Source: Clarireedia homoeocarpa (taxonomy: Eukaryota; Ascomycota; Leotiomycetes; Helotiales; Rutstroemiaceae). Taken from it: a stretch of DNA of 64,000 nt. Both the position numbers and the translations under genes were made by a program. Location: assembly GCA_001465935.1 (NCBI GenBank), contig LNKV01000035.1, positions 62,001 through 126,000 on the forward strand. Direction: 5' to 3'. Under the pieces are notes generated by a model that was not told where the DNA came from, did not search any database, and saw nothing but the letters and a program-made list of their open reading frames with translations. Shown here one piece after another: positions 58,091-64,000 of the stretch (its first letter is position 1; each line of letters starts with the position of its first letter).

Positions 58091-58342
58091 ATGCCGTCTA
58101 CAAATCCGTCGCTAGAGTCGAGCTCAAGCGCAAGCTCCAAAACCTCCTCGTCTGCTTCGTTGGCGTCGCACTTGGGTAAGAAGGATGAAACTAAAGCTGC
58201 AGCTGCAGTTAGTGGTAGGGACTCCTTCAATAATGTGGCGATGAAAGCTAGGTTTGTGAAGAAAGGGGAGGTGGTTAGTGGAGAGATGAGGAATGGGAAG
58301 TTTGTTAGGACTTGGAGATGTGAAGATGATGGAAAGGGTTGA
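58091..58342 (+). CDS. Small Ser/Ala-rich hypothetical protein
   Basis: Single exon, 83 aa, with a good start context (ACCATGCC). The first half is Ser/Ala/Lys-rich (SSSSASSKTSSSASLASHLG); the second is more regular: VSGRDSFNNVAMKARFVKKG followed by EVVSGEMRNGKFVRTWRCED. The change from low-complexity to mixed composition argues for a real, short gene. No domain, membrane segment or signal recognised. It could be a terminal exon of a longer gene, but no splice partner was found. Confidence 0.45.
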   Translation: MPSTNPSLESSSSASSKTSSSASLASHLGKKDETKAAAAVSGRDSFNNVAMKARFVKKGEVVSGEMRNGKFVRTWRCEDDGKG

Positions 58343-59487
58343 GTGCGGTTGAGGAGTGTGGGGAAGGGTGGGAGTGGGAGCGGGCGCGGGAGGGAAAATG
58401 GAAAGGCTTTTCTCTGCTGTGGGAGAGCGAAGTGTGGATGTGGTAAGGAGTGTGAGTCTCGGGGACTAGTATGGTTAAGTAATGATATGGTCTAGAGATG
58501 TAGTGCGCATAGGTGTGGTTGGAAGATATTCAGGCATGGAGACTTTAGAGTAACGAAATGCTATGCTATCTAGCTTGCCAGGTTAATGATATCATCATGT
58601 TACATGCTCGACTGATTTGGTATTTGGGAGTGCTTATGATGCACCCATAAATATCAGCTGCGAGTGACGCTCATGTAAGGGCTGGAAGACCTTCCAACAT
58701 GTTCCTTGATATGGAGATTACTTAACGTCTTCCTCTATATTTATATCTGTAACCCAAAGCTCCTTACATAAACATTGCATTATGAACATGCTATAAAAAT
58801 GATAGAATGAGTTCAAATCAAGAAGGTATATATAAAGCGAAGTGAAGGGATGAAGGCACTTGTATTCACGCAGGGCATTCAGTGAGCTAAACGACAAACT
58901 CTTGAGTGACAACAATCGCGAGATACCTAAATTTCTAGAATCTAAAAGTTCTATTGAGTAAACAAGGCATTGGAAGCTAAAAGTTTGTCGTTGGTTGGTA
59001 TTGAAAAATCTGCCCATGAAGAATTTTTGACAGCTTGGTGACCTGGTCTTTGAAGGCGATAATGTTTCACCTCCATAGGACGAGGGGTGCAATTCTCGCC
59101 CCTCTTTGATCCTTTGAGCTTGAAGAAAATTTTCTTCTGCAGGATGATTATTCCTTCGCGACGTTGTTCAAGAGGTCGGCGCCGCGACTCGTGGTCACTG
59201 GTCGCCAAGTAGGTATTGTAGATTTTTTTTTTTTTGAAACCCATCTCAAGACTTGGTCGCACGAAACCTCATGCTGTTGAGGAAGTGTTGGACCTGAATT
59301 GAGTCAGATTTTGAATGTATATATAGGTGTATGAGTACCATGGAAAGCTGAACAACCATACATCTTCATCTACTCTTCGAACAACTATCTACAGCACGAC
59401 AATAAAAGCAATTTCAGCTACATCACTTCCACACTCTAACAACAACTCAAAACTACTTCTAAACTCTTCAGACAAGCTTCATTCATT
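58343..59487. other. Intergenic, nothing recognised
   Basis: About 1.1 kb. The hairpin-like GAGGGG..CCCCTC at about 59081-59104 was tested as a tRNA arm and rejected. T-run at 59225-59235. Confidence 0.45.
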
Positions 59488-59832
59488 ATGCCTCGTTCTG
59501 GTCCTGCAAGCACTGGGAACACGAACAATACCCTGGGAGGAAGTGATGGTGGTAAGAGCAAGAAGGAGCTGCGAAAGGAGAAGGGCAAGGGCAAGGGGGC
59601 AGATGTCGGGTCTACCAAAGCAGACGACGCAGCTGCCATACAAGGGCGAATTGATTCCAAGCAGACAAGGATTAACTCACTCATGAGTGAGATCAAGGAT
59701 CCGCAGGAACAATTGAATAAGATAAAGGACAAAAACAACAAGCGTTACGCAGAGTTGAAGAAAGAGATTCGACCGAAGCGGGAAGAGATTCTCAGGCTCA
59801 AGGAAGAGATCAAGCAGCTAAAAGGAAATTAG
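59488..59832 (+). CDS. Small Lys/Glu-rich coiled-coil protein, unknown
   Basis: Single exon, 114 aa. The N-terminus is Gly/Ser/Lys-rich (GGKSKKELRKEKGKGKGAD); from about residue 48 a continuous heptad-like helix runs to the end (IDSKQTRINSLMSEI, then QLNKIKDKNNKRYAELKKEI and EEILRLKEEIKQLKGN). No signal or membrane segment. Leader sequence directly upstream is rich in CAA and ACA triplets, common in fungal 5' UTRs. A frameshifted sequence with similar heptads lies about 1 kb downstream. Family not recognised; probably lineage-restricted. Confidence 0.55.
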   Translation: MPRSGPASTGNTNNTLGGSDGGKSKKELRKEKGKGKGADVGSTKADDAAAIQGRIDSKQTRINSLMSEIKDPQEQLNKIKDKNNKRYAELKKEIRPKREEILRLKEEIKQLKGN

Positions 59833-60782
59833 AATTCACAGAATTGAATGATAAGGGGGGTAGAGGGTCTAGTGAAGTCTGCGGGTAAGGTGGTGGTGTA
59901 GTGCATGCAGTATGAGTATGGGGAGCGGAAGAGTGTGATAGAAGAGGAATTGGAGCAGAACGGGAGAGTATCATAAGTGGAGGAGGGGAGATGAGTTTAG
60001 GTATAAGAAAGAGACGCGATGACGGAGCTGGGCTCGAGATGTTGCGATAGACTCAGATACAATAAGAATCACAAGGGGAATAATGCTGCGAGCTAGAATG
60101 AATGTGACTACATCTTGCCAGTTTCCCATGGAATGCAGAATATGACAACATGAGATGAATGCTCTTTCTTTCATGCAATTTCATAGTAGTCTATACATCC
60201 ATGTTTGCAATAACGTAAAAGAACTCTGAGATAATAAAGTTTGTGCGTTGACTGAATGGAATTGCTGCACAATCTGCCGCAGCATGCGGATATGTGGTAT
60301 TCAAAAGAGCTCCCATACTTGAAAATGTCAGTGAGAGTATGTCTAAGATTGGTTGCAGGAGTAATCTTGAACTACGCAAACAGTCAAATCATTTGGAGCT
60401 AACAGATAACACCGAGGAACTACGCTTACCACCACGGCTGTTTTCGAAAAGCCATTCCTTCATAAATAAGATGGCATATTCCATCCAAGGTTTCGCTTTC
60501 TTGGCTATGTGTTTGTATAGACGTTATGGAACTTGATCGTTGAGGGAAAAGTAAACATAAGTATGATAAGTATCACCAGGTGGGCCAGCAAATCAGACTG
60601 GAGGAAAGGAAATCTAAGTCGCCTTCGCTAGACGATCAAATATTGAATGCTCTAGATCATCGAGTGTTGTTAGAGTAGAGCGCGCGCCTTCTTGGCGGCC
60701 ATCAACAACCGAAGTGCTGGGTCTCCAACAAGCGCATAGCCCCCATGCACACGGCCTACTATCCACTCAATCTCAACTCACC
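59833..60782. other. Intergenic, nothing recognised
   Basis: Short frames on both strands (up to 80 codons) without domain-like features. TCTAGA-type inverted bits near 60650. Confidence 0.4.
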
Positions 60783-61042
60783 ATGTCCAGAAAATCAGCT
60801 TTGGACGTCCAAGGAGCAATCATCAACAACACAGAGGAGATCGAAAATTGAAATCTGAGATTACTGGATTGGCTGCTGAGCTAAAAACTCTTTCGTGTAA
60901 TGAACACAAAAACAAGCTTGACATTATAAAGCGCAGGAGAGGGAACAAATTGACCGAGATAATGAATATGATGTCCAAGAATACAGCATTAGGGCAGCCA
61001 AATTTGAAGGAAGTACAAAAGGATGTTGAAGGGAGAAGATAA
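60783..61042 (+). pseudogene. Frameshifted coiled-coil relative of the 59.5-kb gene
   Basis: Frame 1 opens at ATG 60783 (MSRKSALDVQGAIINNTEEI) and stops at TGA 60849-60851. A second frame, overlapping by one base from 60848, continues the same heptad pattern (LKSEITGLAAELKTLSCNEH, then KLDIIKRRRGNKLTEIMNMM) to a stop ending at 61042. The layout VQGxI..N..EIxxLxSEI recalls IQGRI..KQTRINSLMSEI of the gene at 59488. No GT..AG intron fits the junction, so a one-base frameshift (or sequencing error) is the simplest reading. Confidence 0.4.
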
Positions 61043-61928
61043 GAAGTCGAGGGGAGAAGAAAAGAGGCTGAAGGGAAGAAAGAAAAAAGAGGTCGAAGAG
61101 AGTAAAAGGAAGGACGTGTGAAAGATGGTGAAGTAACAGACGCACTTGCTGTAGGTAGGTAGAGATGGAGGGAAGAAGAGAGAAAAAGTGAGAAAGGATG
61201 ATAGGGTTGTGCTGGGCTTCACGATGTAGCGGAAGGTGCACCTATGTCGGCAACACCAAGTAAACGCAGCGTTTTCATTGAACAATAGAAAACCTGCGTG
61301 CGCGCATATCCATCGCCTTCTGCTGCAAACCCGTATTCCTGCATTTCCAAGAGTGATAACCAAAGGCATAAATTGCCAACAAATTAAAGATGTAGACATA
61401 TGATCTGAGCACTTGCTGCTGTATTTCCCGTCCAGATGTAAGAGTTCCCAGGTCGGAGAATTCGCAGATCTCAACATACGCATTGTTGAATCATGAGAGA
61501 TCACCATGATCGAGATTCAGGTCAAAGTTATCTTGCGGGAGGTTCAAACTCGGTCTATTGTCACTTGTGATTTTTGCCCGAATCAGTGTTAGAGTCGGTA
61601 TACGCGCAAACATCTTTGGCTTCTGAACAACTGCTTCCCAATTTATCTGCTCCTATAAGAGAAAAGCTTGCTAAGCCTGGCAAAAGAGTGTTGGCGGTCA
61701 TTGCCTGTCGAAATGGCAGTCCAATATATGAACACTATGACGATGACAGGAGGATATACGCAAGCACATCACAGCTGTTGGCGACATAGAAGTGACAGAA
61801 AAAGTGGAGTACAGTAGCATTATGGGCCCGTGCTGCACATGTGTTTCATAGAAGTACAAAAGATCCCTCATGAAGCACTTCCAAAGACCATCAAAAATAT
61901 TTGCTATCAACGGGCAAAAGGATCCATT
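61043..61928. other. Intergenic; one weak frame
   Basis: A frame at about 61574-61789 (LPESVLESVYAQTSLASEQL, then KPGKRVLAVIACRNGSPIYE) looks somewhat protein-like but starts without ATG; it may be a lost exon. The stretch 61043-61200 is A/G-rich on the plus strand. Confidence 0.35.
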
Positions 61929-62354
61929 ATGAGTAGCGCAACTCGAACTCGATCCCAGAAACGCACCGGTAGCTCTTCCGACAATCCTCTAGCAGAGCCC
62001 GAGAACAAACGCGCCAAAATCTCAGAACCTCCCGCCAAACAATATGTCTACATAGTGGTTCACGACATGGCGATGGCATATGGAGGGGGTGACGATAGCG
62101 GGATCTATGGTGTGTATGCATCTTTCGAAGATGCCAATAACTGCATCAAGAGGGTGGTGAACGATGAATATAGTGGTGTGGATAAAGAATATGTCACCAT
62201 ATCGACTTCAGATGGAAGGATACGCTGGGAATGCTCCGATACTGGGGAAGGCGATCAAGCTACCCTCCGCGTTGAAAAGCACGAATTGAAGGGACCGGGC
62301 TCAGAAAAGCAACGAGAATGGGGTAATGAAGAAGACTACGACGATGAAGGTTAA
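61929..62354 (+). CDS. Hypothetical acidic protein
   Basis: Single exon, 141 aa from MSSATRTRSQKRTGSSSDNP; an upstream in-frame Met at 61830 is less likely. A basic start with an NLS-like run (ENKRAKISEP) is followed by a compact domain of about 85 residues: YVYIVVHDMAMAYGGGDDSG, IYGVYASFEDANNCIKRVVN, DEYSGVDKEYVTISTSDGRI, RWECSDTGEGDQATLRVEKH. The end is strongly acidic (NEEDYDDEG). The alternating strand/helix pattern suggests a folded alpha/beta domain. I believe similar proteins occur in related fungi, but I cannot name a family. Confidence 0.6.
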   Translation: MSSATRTRSQKRTGSSSDNPLAEPENKRAKISEPPAKQYVYIVVHDMAMAYGGGDDSGIYGVYASFEDANNCIKRVVNDEYSGVDKEYVTISTSDGRIRWECSDTGEGDQATLRVEKHELKGPGSEKQREWGNEEDYDDEG

Positions 62355-62875
62355 ATCGGATTCCTATCTTGTACCTTTCAGACATTCGAAGAGAGACGGC
62401 AAGAATAATTGAGCGGCATCTTCATTACTTTAGACACTCATTTGCACTTCCTTCTTCCTCACAGCAAAAGTCACAGAATAACTAACATACCTACCCATTC
62501 TTGCCTTCATTGTATCTCTACCCATGCTCGCAATCAGCTTACATTCAACTCTATGAATTACTATGCCCCACGAAAACACATTCAAGTAATCCACCAACAA
62601 ACAAACACCAAGATAACCACTTACTTACCAGGTATTCTATACTCAATCCCCATTAACTCGCTCCACTCCACTCTAGCCAACCATCCCATCATCACACAAT
62701 GAGTCCCACTGAACCCTCTGCATCACGCCTTCGAATTCAACCAAATTACAACCTTGAACCCAACAGCAACAGCAACATCTTAACCTCCTCACTCCCTCCC
62801 TAATCCACAAGTGCTCTCCCAGTAGAGGAACGCTTCTACCACGCCTTCTCTCAACCTACACCTTCCGCCTCCCAG
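62355..62875. other. Intergenic, nothing recognised
   Basis: C-rich on the plus strand; only low-complexity frames. Confidence 0.4.
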
Positions 62876-63748
62876 TCAGACGCCTCTGCCGCAGCCCATA
62901 TATATAGCGAGACATGAATCTTTGGTAGAATTTTCACAGGAAGGGGGGGGAGGGGGGGTGCCATGGTTGAGGGTGGGTGTTGAGGGTGTTGAGACGGGTG
63001 TAGGGAGTAAGAGAGGGAGATTTGTTGGGATGGAGGACGAGGAGGGGAGGAGGGAAGAATTTTGGATGGGTGTTGGGGAGTCTTGTGGTGGGGAAGGAGG
63101 AGGGGTGGTATAATTCGGGCGAAGTGGGAAGAAGGAAGACGATAAGAGAAGGCTGGGGAAGATGTAGGTAGTGGTTTGCAGAAACGTTACGTTGCCGGGG
63201 GTTGAAAGCATTGATTGCGGAGTCTGGGGCGAGTGTGGAGAGGATGGAGGTGGGGGTTGAGATGGGGACGATTTATGTTGTGATCTTGGAGGAGAAGGGG
63301 AGAGATTATAAGGGCAGAGAGACAGAAGAAGGGGTGGGAGATGAAGAAGAGGGCGGGACGTGGAGGTGGGAGGGAGAGGAAAGGGAAGAGGAGGGAGAGG
63401 AAATAGCAGTGGGGAATTTGAAAGCGAGGGTTTTAGTTGAGGGATAGAGGGCTGCGAAGGAAGGAGGGAAGGGGAAGAGATAATTAGGGGAATGAGGGAG
63501 AGTGGGAGGGAGTTTGAGAGGATCAGGAAGGAAGGGGATTGAAGGGATGAGGTTGGATGGATGATGTTATGAGAGGGGGTTTTTAGAGATAAAGAATGAG
63601 AAGAGGAAGGGAGGGAAAGGCGAGCGAGGAGACGAGGAAGGAAGGGGAACATTGAGCGTTGGGCTGAGTTGAGTCTGGACTGGTCACAGTGATCGAGTAT
63701 GGTGTACGAGCATGATGAGGATGGATATGACTGTAACGATGGAGGCAT
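62876..63748. other. Purine-biased tract, doubtful minus-strand ORF
   Basis: From about 62930 to 63640 the plus strand is mostly G and A, with long runs such as AGGGGGGGGAGGGGGGG at about 62941-62957. The minus strand has a 290-codon frame that is almost all Ser, Pro, Leu and Thr (PPLPFPLPPTSTS type), as expected from a pyrimidine tract by chance. No signal peptide, domain or conserved segment was seen. I list it as sequence asymmetry, not as a gene. Confidence 0.5.
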
Positions 63749-64000
63749 GGATAGAAAGATGAAAAGATTAAGCGGGCTGGAGAAAAGGGGATGTTACTTA
63801 ATTGCCGATCCGGTTAAAAGGATGGACCCGGGGGAATAGCCTAGTTTTACTAGCCGGGAGCATTATAGAACAGCACTACAGGGCGTCATTCTAAAGCAAG
63901 ACGTATCATCACCTCTAATTCAAAATTCATTGGTTCATTAGTCGTATTCATTATCACTCTTAATTCTTAATTTCATAACCAGTAGCCTATTTACAGAGCC
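63749..64000. other. Right edge, nothing recognised
   Basis: Short AT-richer end of the window without visible genes. Confidence 0.5.

Noticed and set aside
59020..59110. tRNA-like segment with a GAGGGG..CCCCTC arm
   Set aside because: No cloverleaf could be built: acceptor stem, D-arm and anticodon arm are missing and the loop is not TTCRANN-like.

Overview
The window is nuclear DNA of a filamentous ascomycete. Evidence: short introns (about 50-100 nt) with GT..AG ends and visible CTAAC-type branch points; fungal-specific genes (KEX1, ECM33, ANP1, SFM1, DRE2, IGO1, AIM34); and gene-poor spacers full of short tandem repeats. Protein flavour and repeat-rich spacers suggest Leotiomycetes (Helotiales, perhaps Sclerotiniaceae), but that is inference. 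I rebuilt the gene models exon by exon; every spliced CDS given as a gene model is a multiple of three.

Layout. 0.6-7.3 kb: ECT1 (-), a conserved-looking unknown gene (+), a decayed reading frame (-), RAE1 (+). 8-15 kb: KEX1 (-), SFM1 (-), IGO1/endosulfine (+), MYG1 (-). 16-25.7 kb: ICE2 (+), a secreted GH3 beta-glucosidase (-), an eight-exon short-chain dehydrogenase (-), an STF2-like stress protein whose start codon is split by an intron (-). 27-30.5 kb: DRE2 (+) and an AIM34-like SAP protein (-). 30.5-34.5 kb: a 4-kb gene-free stretch with a MITE. 34.5-41.7 kb: SPF45-type splicing factor (-), PCS60 (+), a 2-kb simple-repeat block, ECM33 (-). 41.7-45.8 kb: a second gene-free stretch with a diverged MITE copy. 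45.8-57.3 kb: a dense housekeeping block with an alkylbase DNA glycosylase (-), ANP1 (+), QCR7 (-), a mitochondrial NAD carrier (+), a small membrane protein (-) and MCP2/CQD2 (+). 58-64 kb: only short genes I do not recognise, one apparent frameshifted relative, and a strongly purine-biased tract.

There is no gene cluster in the metabolic sense. Several themes recur: secretory pathway and wall (KEX1, ANP1, ECM33, ICE2), mitochondria (QCR7, NAD carrier, MCP2, AIM34-like; DRE2 for cytosolic Fe-S assembly), stress and quiescence (IGO1, STF2-like), and lipid metabolism (ECT1, PCS60). Many neighbours are divergent pairs sharing one promoter region: SFM1/IGO1, MYG1/ICE2, STF2-like/DRE2, SPF45/PCS60, glycosylase/ANP1, QCR7/NAD carrier, small membrane protein/MCP2.

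I found no convincing new multi-gene system. The points most worth a second look are the intron-split start codon, the two-copy MITE family, the orphan gene block at the right end, the Gly-rich insertion in the GH3 enzyme, and possible intron-retention control of the PCS60 peroxisomal signal.
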